Of a stretch of DNA of 64,000 nucleotides, positions 1 to 10,278 are shown in pieces (the stretch's first letter is position 1; each line of letters begins with the position of its first letter). The DNA is taken from the NCBI GenBank assembly GCA_000349905.1, contig KB722737.1, positions 767,327 to 831,326 of the forward strand. The letters are read 5' to 3'. Under the pieces are notes generated by a model, which was not told the DNA's origin, did no database searches, and worked only from the letters and a program-made list of their open reading frames with translations. The DNA is from Volvariella volvacea V23 (taxonomy: Eukaryota; Basidiomycota; Agaricomycetes; Agaricales; Pluteaceae). Both the position numbers and the translations under genes were made by a program.

Positions 1-7
1 GGTCTCG

Positions 8-1648
8 ATGTATGAGGCTACCTTCTGGTACCACGGCATCTCCGGCGACCCTCCCAAGCTCATGTGGCGTTCGGATCTCCAGACCAACCCCTTCCCCACC
101 CCCCAGCCTGGAGACCGCTTCTTCAAAGTCCCCACCAAGACTGCCCACGGCGTGTTCAATACGCCGCTGAACGACGCCTGGGATACCGTCGCTCCCCAGA
201 TCATCGGATCGATGAAGACCAACGGCCTCAAGTACTCCGCGCTCAAGGCGGTTCGCTTCTCGACCCTCGAGGACGGCAAGGAGGACGAAACGTTTGGTCC
301 TGTCGTCGTGTGGATCGCGGTGCGGCCCAACACCACCAACGCTGGGGCTGTTTGCGATGCCACGCCGGACATCCTTAACATCCTCGCTGACGCCAAGATC
401 ACCGATGTCGTTGTCGAGTGGTACGAAGGGTCGGTCCAAAAGCTGGTCGGGCCGCCTCTGATGAGGGTCGAGGACAACGACAACCCCGGCTTCGGCCTCA
501 ACCACCCCTTCAACACTGGTCTAGGCATCCCCATCGCCAGACTGTCCGACGACGCGCAGGGCACCCTCACGTTCCTTTTCCGGGAGGTGAAGGACAGCGA
601 GGGCCACCCTAGCGACAGGATTCTCGCGCTCACCAACAAACACGTCGCCTCCGTTGACACGACCACCAACTACGAGTTCAACGAGGCTGACCCTCAGCAC
701 ATCCTTGTGTGTGGTGAACGCCGTTTCGCTCGCGCCGTCGACGAGATTCAAGACGCCCTCAACAAAGGCTTTCGCGACGCCGTCAAACTTACAGAGGAGT
801 TGGCGGGCTTGGAGTCGCAGGCGGGCGGGCAGAACAGCCCGGCCGCACGACGCAAGAAGTCCACCTTGGAGGCGAAGAACGAGGACATCGTTGCTCTTCA
901 GGCGCTCTTCACCGAAGTCGAAGCCAACTGGAAGGATATCGAGGGCCGCAAGTTTGGTCTTGTCGACTGGGCTCCCGCGATCTCCGTCCGAGTCGACGAC
1001 CGCCACTACACTCGCGACATTGCCACATTTGCGGTCGATGGGGCGAAGCTCACGAATTTCGAGCGCAACATAGTCGATCTCGGTGCGTTCCGTTCCATTT
1101 GCCCTCCCCGCCCTTCATTCCAATCTCACTTACTAACACTCCACTCTTCAGGGAACCAATACGACGCCAGTTAGCTCGAGGACCTCTTCTGGCCCATCGC
1201 TGCGGTTCGCAATAACAGGACGATCCCAGGCAACCTCCAGCTCCCCATCCGTCGCGCTCTTCCTCGCCGCCTCGTCATCGATCCCGACACGGAGGATAAG
1301 AATGGCGAGCCGCTTTATATCGTCGGCAAGTACGGTAATACGACGAAGCTCACGCTGGGTCGCTATTCGGGCATGGATGCCTACACCTGCACCGACCTCG
1401 GACTCGAGTCCAGGGAGGTCGTCGTCTACAACTATAGCAAGACTTCTGGCGACTTCTCGGACCACGGCGATTCGGGCTCCCTCATTTTCACGGGCGACGG
1501 CGACGGGCTCGCCATCCTGCACTCAGGCATGCCTCGGGGCATGCATAATCATGTCACCTACGGCACGCCCATCTGGTGGGTTATCAAGCAGATCCTCGTC
1601 AAGTACCCCTCGGCCGAGTTCTACGGCATCACCTACACCCTCGACTGA
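8..1648 (+). CDS. Trypsin-like serine-peptidase-fold protein, interrupted by an in-frame TAG
   Basis: The protein has a TNKHVA motif (His codon 641-643) and a C-terminal GDSGS motif (Ser codon 1472-1474). These are the usual surroundings of the catalytic His and Ser in chymotrypsin-fold (S1-like) peptidases, so a peptidase or peptidase-like role is likely; the substrate is unknown. An intron at 1083-1151 (GT..CAG, 69 nt, phase 1) is clear. After splicing the frame meets TAG at 1172-1174, then stays open in the same frame through LEDLFWPI and the GDSGS region to the stop at 1646-1648. I found no alternative splice pair that avoids the TAG and keeps frame. The gene is therefore a pseudogene, a strain-specific nonsense allele or a base-call error. 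The ATG at 8 is used, but 5' exons may lie left of the window. No signal peptide is visible. Confidence 0.7.
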
Positions 1649-3179
1649 GCGCAAGCACATCCAAGCTCCGTCCTCGTCGTCCCCCCCCTCCCCCCACTGT
1701 CCTTTCTCCTCGTCTTCTGTTTTTTTTTTTCTTTCTCTTTCTCTCTCGTTGGTTCAGATGCGTGTCTTGATTCACGATTCGCTGCCAAATGTTCGTACTC
1801 TTTCGTTCCATCCTTTATGCTAGTAGCTGACAATCTTTGTCGTAAACGCTTCATCTGTTCCTTCAACGTCGTCTCGGCCCCCCTCTCTCTTTCATTCCCT
1901 CCGATTTTTATTCGTCGCCTGGCTATCGACGGAGCTGGTGGATGTCTTGGCTGGTGAATCGCTGCCCTGGTTCGTTCTCCATCTTCTACTTCGTATCTTC
2001 CTACCGACTGAGAACAACCTTGACGTCTAAGCACTGGATCATCGACTTCTCGCTCAGGTATGTCCGGTCCCCTCTCCCGTTTCTCAATCCGTGCGGCTCA
2101 GAGCTCTTTCTTTTAAGCCTCTCGTCGCGTCAACTCGTAGTCTCGTCGGCCCGCATTGTATGTCAGTTTTTTCTCGCCTCGTTTGATACTATTCCGCCCT
2201 CCCCTCCCCACTCCTGACTCGCACCCCCCCTCCCCGATACATACCATGTTTGCTACGCCTTTGAAATGGACATCATCTGTGATGTTGTTCGTATACGCCG
2301 CCGAGTGATCAGTAAGCCAAACATGGGGACGAGGTAAGACGTTGATGACTTGGCGTCCAACGACTTCCGATATGAGCAGCAAGCAAAGCGAGTCTCATTC
2401 CGTGTAACATCTCGATACAGATTGTCTGTTAATTACTTCATAAGTGATGAGGACAAGGCGGCGAAATGTTCGCCGTTAAGTCAGTTGCAGTGGTTGGCCA
2501 AGACGCAGCTTACGCTCACTACAAAGCTCGCAGAGTAGGTTAATGGGTGTGGCAATGACTTCGGTAAGGCAAGTACGGTGCCTCGATAACGTCAACGAGA
2601 ATTTTTCAGTGCTCGCAATGAGGACTGTCAGCGTTTGCAGTAGAGGGCACTACATGATTTACTTAGCTATTTATGATCTGTCGAGGTAGTGTGTCCATCG
2701 CCGATGTCACCCGAGTCCAAGCCCGTCAACGACAGTTATACCCCCCCTTAGCCCCCAAGGTTAACGACGCTAATGTATACGTGCCGCATGCCCATCCACA
2801 CGACGACTTCAAAGTAGACCTCGCTCGTTAACTAAAGCCAAAGTACAATGCTCTTTTCTCCCCGACACGATGAAAACCCTCTAGACCAGGGACGCTCAGG
2901 CTGTTTTCTGCTCAATTGGGGTCGCTCTTCCTGGTGCCTCTCATCCCACTGGCCGAACGTGTGGGACTTGGTCTGGTTTTCGTCCCAGTCGCCGGGATTA
3001 ATTCACTCTTACGTTTCTCGCCATAGCTGTTACTGGCAAACAAGATGATCTCCTCCGTTGGGTGCGTAAGTGATATTACAATTTACGTCGATCCCGACAA
3101 GTCATATATAGGATGAAGGGAAGAGAGATATGTCAAAATGGAAACCGTTTCTTTCGTCGACGGGAGGAAGTCTTTCTTT
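1649..3179. other. Intergenic, no supported gene
   Basis: Only short ORFs with no recognisable protein character occur here. A pyrimidine-rich stretch with a run of about ten T at roughly 1721-1750 follows the first gene and is probably its 3' UTR and polyadenylation zone. I see no RNA gene or repeat. Confidence 0.5.
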
Positions 3180-3830
3180 CTACTCGAGCTTAGTGAACAA
3201 ATCGCCGGGTACATCCTCCGCGGTCGCGTCGTTTCCCTCGAGTCCGTCCTCGCGGTCGAAGGAAGACTCAGGCACGACGGGCAGGACGGCGAGGGACTCT
3301 CGTAAGCTAGCCTTGACCCTCAAGGAGCTTCTCTCTGTGGCTCTCCCCCCGAATTCACCTCCAACGTTGGTAACCACAATGGGCCTGGGCGTTCGCTTTG
3401 CCAGCCACTCTTCACGGAGACGGCGGTCCGACTCCTCGACATGCCTCGATATGATCGTATGCGAAGCCTGGTCGACTTCGTGCTTCAGAGCGTCGAACAT
3501 GGCTACGAAGTCCGACTTGCCCTCTGAGACGGGCGTGCTCGCAAGGGGGGAAGTGCTTGGAGAATTGCGTGGAGCCCAAGTTGGGTCGTGTTTCTCCAAG
3601 ACCGGGAGCCTATGTGCCTCCGTATCAGATTTATTTGATGAAATGATAGAGAGAGACGAGGGAGGAAAGACGTACATGCTCAACTGGCCCGCGGATTCTG
3701 TGTCGAAAGAGTCATCTTCGTATTTTGCTTCGATATTTGAGCAGCCGAGCGATTTGATGGAAGCGTTTGTCTCGGGATCCTCCGTAGGCCTGCAAAATCG
3801 AGAGTAGTCGGGTAATCGCCTAGTCACCAA
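3180..3830 (-). CDS. Hypothetical protein, orphan ORF
   Basis: This is an open frame of about 216 codons. Its middle and C-terminal part is charged and helix-like (FDALKHEVDQASHTIISRHV), more protein-like than the opposite frame at 3130-3807, which reads as a shadow. A good donor (GTACGT) and an acceptor (CATAG) inside it would remove about 66 nt and join QLSM to LPVLEKHD in frame. A strong acceptor (TTTTGCAG) also sits just inside its 5' end, so it may be part of a larger spliced gene. Joining it to the DUF3712 gene immediately upstream does not keep this frame. I recognise no family. Confidence 0.35.
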   Translation of the reverse strand: MVTRRLPDYSRFCRPTEDPETNASIKSLGCSNIEAKYEDDSFDTESAGQLSMYVFPPSSLSIISSNKSDTEAHRLPVLEKHDPTWAPRNSPSTSPLASTPVSEGKSDFVAMFDALKHEVDQASHTIISRHVEESDRRLREEWLAKRTPRPIVVTNVGGEFGGRATERSSLRVKASLRESLAVLPVVPESSFDREDGLEGNDATAEDVPGDLFTKLE

Positions 3831-3856
3831 AGTTTTATATCAGACGGTAAGGATCT

Positions 3857-6800
3857 TTAGGATAACGTACCAATCCTGACAGCAGTGCCGAGCTTAACAT
3901 CGGACTGGAGCTTCTTAAAAGCAGACTGCACAAAGGTCGGCAGATCAAACCCCCTATATGCGCGATATATAAATGCTAAGGTGCATGGGCATAGAATCAT
4001 AGTCGCATACCTGAACAAATCCGCTTGCCTCTTCTGAGGAGAAGCAGGTGGATCACCAGTGATGGATAAATACTGAATACCGCCCATCTGCACAATGATG
4101 TCCAACGGAGCCACATCCAAACCAGCTTCAACAGCCAATGCTCTCGTAACTGTGAACAATGTTGCTGGTTGGAAATTCATATTCAAATCCAGGTTGGGAG
4201 AGGTGGTTGTCGTCTTTGGTGCAGATCTAAAATCGACATTGGAGTCAATTGTCCCTAGGGGAATTCCAAAGGAAGTGACTGTAGACGTAATTTGGGTAAT
4301 TTCGAGAGGCGCGCTAAAGGGATTGACCAGGTTGACGCTGACATGACTTATGTTGTTCTGGCGTCCAGTTGTGGGCAGCACTGGAGGAGTTTCATCAATA
4401 AAGGACAAGAAAAGATGGGTTTGTTAATAAGGTACCTGTAAGGGATGCACTGCTAATAAGCTCTTGTTTCAATGCCGGAAGGATGACGTCAAGGCTGAGG
4501 GTTTCAAATGCTTGGGCCAGGGAGGGAATATTAGTGCTACCATTGAATCCCGCGATGGTAAGCTGAACATCTAGCACATAACCGCGATTTAGCTCGCATT
4601 CCTTCAACGCAAATCACGTCAACATACCTCGATGGCTAACAAAATCGTTCAAGGTTTGAATGCCTTGAGGACTATTATTTGCCTGCGATCAATTAGCGTC
4701 AATGAAAGAGTGCATTGACTATAATTGGCATGATGTCATATACTCACTTCAAAAGTTGATACCGCCCGAATAGAGTTATTCCCCATTTGCAACGTCAAGT
4801 TTGGGAAGAGAGCAGTTCCAAGTAAAGCCGCATCACGGAACAACTGCAGAGCTTTCGGGATGTCAACAATTCAACTTCGTTCAAAAGATGCACAATATCA
4901 CATACTTAAGTCACCCGTCTCCAATCGAAGATTAGATGGGTTGAAGATGTTCACTTGAAATCACGCGTCAAAGATGCTAGAAATCCGACAACTCTGAAGA
5001 CTCGTACCTCCAATAGCTAGAGTAATGCCATCAGCCGTTCCACCGGTCACGTCTATGTCGGTGATCGTAGTCATCCCCTTCAACCCTTGCAATCCCTTTA
5101 AACTGCTCGTCACATTGAACCTAATGGCATCCAAAGTAATTTGTCCAATGCTCGTCTTTGCCACGGCCCGCGATCGCCCTTCCAAGCGAAATTGAGTCAC
5201 ATCAGAGTTCGTCAATTCGGCATCTATTTGGGATGACAAGCGAGGAGCTGTTAAGCATGAAGTATGAGGTTAGATAATCGCAATGAGGCGTACTGAATGA
5301 AGCGAAATTGGGTCGATCAGGAACGGGGCAGTTTAATGCAGCATCTGCGATGGTGATATTAATGGTGCCGGCGGTATCCGTCGAGTTTAGGACTGAGATG
5401 GAGGAAGTAGATGCTCCCAAAGGCTATGATCCCATCAACCAATCAGAAATGTGCCAAGGGTGAACAACATGGGCCCACCGTCGACAGTCCTGCCACAATT
5501 CGACCATTCTCTGTAATATTGAAGTCATTCTGGATCTCGTCAATTGAAAGACCGAATCCAAATGGCAGTTCTGCAAAGACGATAAGGGTCCTGTATCGTG
5601 CAAGTGCCAAGCATATACATACGCAACCTCGCTTGAACAGAGTTGCTCTCAGCAACAGGCGACCAAGGATTATCCTCCAAAAACCTCAGCGCAAGCTGTC
5701 CAATAGAAATCGACCGAATGGGGTCGATCGACGTGAAAGCTTTGAATGGCACATTCAACGATAGGGCCTGTAACCCATCACTCAGCCAGGAGATGGTGCT
5801 ATTATCGGATTGCAAAGTCGATACACCCAGAGCAATAACAGGGGATGTATCTCCGTTCAGATAATTCGTGAACAATTGGGAAAGAACAGCCGAATCTGAC
5901 GCGGAGGTGTGAGGTTCAAGGACCCCCACAAGTGTGATATCATTGGTACCCGTCACCTGGAGAAAATAGAGGGGGGTATGAGAAATTTGATTTCAAACAC
6001 AGAATCGTTGTTCAGGCACGCAACTATTTTTGTGTTCGATGAACTCCCCATGCCGAGGTTGACATTCTGATAGGAGAGGGAGAACACCACGGTACCCAAA
6101 TCTAGGGCAAAAGGACTCTATACCAGTGCATCACTCGTGAGTATATGCGAGTTTGCTCCTGTTGGGTAACTTAAAATAAGCAGCACCTTGGATTTTTTAG
6201 CTCCGTCGATGCAATGAAGTTGATTCCTCCAGCCGGATTGTCGCTGGGAAGTTGAAAATACTTGAGAATAATATTTCCATCAAAGTTGTTGAAGCCTGGG
6301 TGAAAAGGACAAATTTAAGCTTATTCGCTCCAGCTGATGAGAATTTCACTCAATGATGGACTCACCATTCAAAGTCACATCATTGCTGAAGTGGATTCCT
6401 TTGGCAACGGGGAACTTCAATGCCTGAACATGAAGATCGTCACTCTCCAAGCGCCATGTGAAATTTTGCGCGGTGATCATCGCCGCTGTGAAACGGCTGA
6501 ACGCGTCGGGTTGGTCGATTGTAAACTCTACGGTATCATTTACCACAGCGCGGTGGTTCCTTGCATGAAGGGGACTAAGTCGCAATGTGCCTAGTCTCGT
6601 GTGATTGCCAGACGGTTCAAACCAACTGACAATCACAGGTTGTGTGAAAATAATTGTGGCAGGTATTGAACCTGTATGCGCGACCTACAGCATGTTGAGC
6701 TTGCTTATAAATAGTAGATGAAACACTCTCACAAATCCTGTCATTGAGAGCAAGAAACTAACAATCGTTGTGAGTCAAACGCAACCGAGGCAAGGAGATA

Positions 6801-7331
6801 TCCTCACCTTCCATTAGTTGCCTGAGAAATTACGGCTGTCTCAATATTTAACGATGTCTTGTTCACGATATTCTGTATGATGGCTTTAACAACAGGGAAC
6901 AAGAGAACAAACAGCAGTATGATGCCGAGTGGAATGAGTATGAGTTGAGTTATGATGAACCCACGTCTCTTGTAGAAAGGAAGATGAGTAGCACTCTGAA
7001 GGAGTTGGGGTGCAGGCCCCGAGGGGAAGCGGTCATCGGTGTTGTCCCAGGCACTGGTGAGAGACTGAGGGTCCACGAATGGATTTTGCTCTACTGGATG
7101 AACCGTTACAGGTACTCCTGCAGGCGTGGTGTGCACAACCTCCTCCCCTTGGTGCACTGTCCCAGCAGCAGAAGCCGAGTGCCCTACGACAACAAATGAT
7201 CAGCGACGATGAGCACACCAAAATTAAGGCCACGTACCGCGCAGAGACAGTTGCGAACCCGAGTTATGCAAGCTAGGATTCCAGTTGTCAATAATCCCAC
7301 TGCTCCGTCTCGTTTCATGGATTTCCTCCAT
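3857..7331 (-). CDS. DUF3712-type single-pass membrane protein
   Basis: The start ATG is at 7331. Exon 1 (7331-7238) joins in phase 1 across a 54-nt intron to exon 2 (7183-6808). That exon encodes a short cytoplasmic N-terminus and one strong membrane segment (FIITQLILIPLGIILLFVLL), and the next exons begin a long beta-rich ectodomain. Phrases such as SFLLSMTGFVAHTGSIPATI and FTQPVIVSW followed by GTLRLSPLHA and AFSRFTAAMITAQNFTW match the repeated DUF3712 module of fungal proteins sometimes called AsmA- or LEA2-like. Several such modules follow in many small exons down to a final one reading LPTFVQSAFKKLQSDVKLG, with stop TAA at 3857-3859. It is probably a type II protein with modules outside the cytoplasm. 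The molecular function is not established for the family. The precise 3' end is uncertain, because a donor overlaps the last codons. Confidence 0.75.
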
Positions 7332-8849
7332 GATCGCCCTGGCGAGTACCTATTGATAGTTTGGAGGGGACTTGAGATGGGCAGCAGATATTTGAGAGAA
7401 AGGAGAGCCCTGGACTCCCCATATATTGCGAGGAAACTATAAGTACGTTTTCGGACAGTCTATCAGGCTCCAATGGTTGTTGATGGTTGTTGAACTTTTC
7501 CGTGCTAGAAGTAGAACCCCATACTTAATTCGTGTTTAGTTCAACTCGATCCCATCAGTGGGCGAAGTCAGGCTTCCACAGGAGTTCCTTTGGCATTTCC
7601 GTAAGCAATGAAGAATGCACACAAAATGGACAAGAAACCATACGGCGCCGAGGGGCGAAGAATCTCTTAAACCGACGTTCAGCAGGTCAGAAGGCCCATA
7701 AAAGTCTGCTTGAAATGCAGTTCAGACAAGATTCCGGCTGATGGCCAGAATCGCTGATGGATCTCTGTGCATCCAGCAAAGAGAAATCTGAGTTTCTCAA
7801 ACCACCAGCGAATGGCCCGTGTTAATGGTTGATTCAAGGCCGCATGCTACTGATAGCAGATCCACCGGCCACAATAAATATAGCAGCTGGGTAACCAACA
7901 CAATACTACCACGAACCAAAAGCATGGATATCAGTATCCGCAACCACCAAGTGCTTTGAAAATGATAAGTGGTGCCTACCGTATTACGTTCAAGTTGTAA
8001 TCCTCGTGGACGTGCTAAACGCCACTGTTGTTGGTGAGGACCAGCTTCCAGGCGTGTAGCACTGTCGCAGTCGTGGGAACTACCATCGTCAGACATGACG
8101 TCAGTATCATGTGACCGCGTCTATAGATTAATTTAATTAAGCAGCCTGCATTATGGTGGCTGGAGTTGGCGCAGATAGGACTCGGTTTCCTTACCTCCGT
8201 GCAAGGCAGTTATCGCCGGGAATGGTGGGGGCGATGCCGCTGTGCTGGGCGCTACCATGTTTCGGCGCTCGATCGCACATTCCCACCATTCTCCTTCTCG
8301 GAAGGCACTCGCGCAGATCTCCCACGAGTGTTGGCTGCCATTCCCCTCCCCTGCGTGCAGTAATGTGGACGGCCGATAATGTTCAGGCTGTGCGGGGCCC
8401 CCGATGCACCGACAGCTAATCACATGTTCTTATGAGTTGAAACCCTCTGCCCCGGGGTGCACATAGCGCACCGTAATCAGAGCTTTGCATGAGAAACGAT
8501 CACAAGTCTCGCAAGAGCCGATTCACATTCATTTCATTTCGGGTATATAGAGTAGTACATAAATAAGAGACTGCTATTCTGGCATACTCCACATACAAAG
8601 CAAAAAGAGCAGAAAAGGGTTTATTCGACATTTTGGGGACCTTGTATCTGCCAAGCCAAGCAAAGAAACCATCGTAGATTCTCTCTGAAATATGTGGGGA
8701 GGAAAAGACAGGAACAACATAGAGGTGGGAGAGGGGACAACAATCACAACAATGGGACGATCAGAGATGCGGGGGGTGGGTCCATAAGTAGCCGATATAG
8801 TCTGGGGGAAAGTGGAGGGAAGAATATAAACCAATAAAGATTACACCTA
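7332..8849. other. Intergenic, no supported gene
   Basis: Short ORFs on both strands (for example minus 7797-8096 and plus 8153-8419) have no splice support or recognisable domain. The stretch holds the promoter of the DUF3712 gene and the 3' UTR of the basic protein to the right. A perfect 10-bp inverted repeat occurs at 8220-8229 and 8282-8291. Confidence 0.45.
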
Positions 8850-9869
8850 TCAGGGGATATGTTGGCCTTCACTCGACTCTCCGTCCTCCTTCTCGACACT
8901 TTTCCCATCACCATTAGCTTGATGTTCTTCCGCTCCATTGCTGACAGGCTTATCTGTTTCAATTGCACCCGCGTCCTTGCCCTTGCCATTATTTCCACCC
9001 GTAGCAGAAGCCGCTACCGAGGTCGTCTCGCTAATACTCGACGACCTCCTCCTGTTCCCACTCGATCTAGTAGTTCTCCTCTCGGGTCGGCGTTCCTCGA
9101 CTGCACCAGGTTCAGGAGTGGGTGTGACATCACCACCAGGGGCAGCCGACTCGGTTGGGGATTCCTCATCAGCATGATGATGACTGGCTGCCGTGGAAGC
9201 AGCTGCACCACCTCTCGGTGCTCGGGTGCGTTTCGCAGGATATGCAGCGTCGCCGTCGTCAGCGTCTCTGCGTTTGCGCTTCCCACCACCACCGGTCCGA
9301 CGCTTCCGTGGACTTGACTTCTCTTTGGCCTCAGCCACAGAACCTGGTGGAGTCGGGGCGGTAGATGCGCTGGACGCGTGGGGGTGGTTGGAGGTGCTGC
9401 CGTTGGTCCTCCCGCTTGAATGGGATGGATCTGCATCTGAATCGCGTGCTGTTGCTGTACCACGACGTGAACGTGCTGATGATTGTCCGTTGTTTTCGTC
9501 CTCTGGTGGCGAGGGAGGGGCAGGGAGCCCGAATATGGTGGGATCAAGCGGTGGTAATGAGAGGGCAAGTGGTCCTAGTGGATGGTATAGTGGTAGCGGT
9601 GGAGCTATAGGGTATGCATTGCGGGCTGGTGGAGCCTGCTTGTATTTGGTGCTCAACGGCAGCTTTGCACCGACTGATGGGGGTGAGGTGGATGATGCGG
9701 TGGAGGTACTCGAAGTCGAGGGGGATCTCTTTGTGGGAGGTATGGAAGGAACAAGGAATACAGGAGACCAGGATTCACCTGCTACGGGTGACTTGTATGC
9801 TCGCACTGGCTTTCTGCGAACGGCCGAGACAGGATGGGCATGGCTTGTGCTTGCAGCCACGGCGTCCAT
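8850..9869 (-). CDS. Basic low-complexity protein, probably nuclear
   Basis: This single-exon frame of 339 codons runs from ATG at 9869 to a stop at 8850. The N-terminus has a moderately ordered stretch (RRKPVRAYKSPVAGESWSPV, then a Pro/Leu-rich segment PIAPPLPLYHPLGPLALSLP). The rest is Ser/Thr/Pro/Ala-rich and disordered. Two basic clusters (SPRKRRTGGGGKRKRR, and RRPERRTTRSSGNRRRSSS) look like nuclear localisation or nucleic-acid-contacting stretches. The C-terminus is acidic and Gly/Asn-rich. I recognise no family; a nuclear or chromatin role is inference from composition only. Long open frames on the opposite strand are shadows of the GC-rich codons. Confidence 0.6.
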   Translation of the reverse strand: MDAVAASTSHAHPVSAVRRKPVRAYKSPVAGESWSPVFLVPSIPPTKRSPSTSSTSTASSTSPPSVGAKLPLSTKYKQAPPARNAYPIAPPLPLYHPLGPLALSLPPLDPTIFGLPAPPSPPEDENNGQSSARSRRGTATARDSDADPSHSSGRTNGSTSNHPHASSASTAPTPPGSVAEAKEKSSPRKRRTGGGGKRKRRDADDGDAAYPAKRTRAPRGGAAASTAASHHHADEESPTESAAPGGDVTPTPEPGAVEERRPERRTTRSSGNRRRSSSISETTSVAASATGGNNGKGKDAGAIETDKPVSNGAEEHQANGDGKSVEKEDGESSEGQHIP

Positions 9870-10278
9870 GGCTGTGTGTAGGATGTGAGGGGGAAAGCTG
9901 GAGACGAGATTTTGAGAAGAGACGATCAGAGGGCGTCACGATGAGAGAGTAGAAATGAGTTGCAGGCGTAGGGTGCGCTGTGAGGGGTTAGGAAGGAGAG
10001 GCGCTCGCTCTGAATCCCTCGGACAATCATCGAGTTCTGCACATCCAAATTTGGATGTCATTCCGTTGGACAAATTAACCACGTGGCTCAGCCACAGCAA
10101 TTTTGCTCCCAATTTCGCCCAAACAAGAAAATCTGCACAATGCAGTTTGCGGCACAACTTTGAGCTACCATGCCGAATACCCGGCCAGCCCAGAACGGGT
10201 GTCGACAAAGGATCCATTATGTGCTCTACGCGTACAATACTGCTACAGTGTTCACCTAGTAATACGGCCCCAGGTACC
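9870..10278. other. Intergenic spacer
   Basis: This lies between two minus-strand genes and contains the promoter of the basic protein and the 3' flank of the DUF3684 gene. No coding or RNA feature is recognised. Confidence 0.5.

Noticed and set aside
3130..3807. Plus-strand ORF of 225 codons
   Set aside because: It is antisense to a more protein-like minus frame, rich in Ser/Arg in the way of shadow frames, with no splice or domain support.
7797..8096. Minus-strand ORF with a hydrophobic stretch
   Set aside because: No domain, no splice context and no neighbour support; probably chance.
8153..8423. Overlapping ORFs on both strands
   Set aside because: Both strands open over the same GC-rich 270 bp, neither protein-like.
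9193..9888. Plus-strand ORF of 231 codons opposite the basic protein
   Set aside because: GC-rich codons on the minus strand keep the complement open; composition is Gly/Val/Ala-rich shadow sequence.
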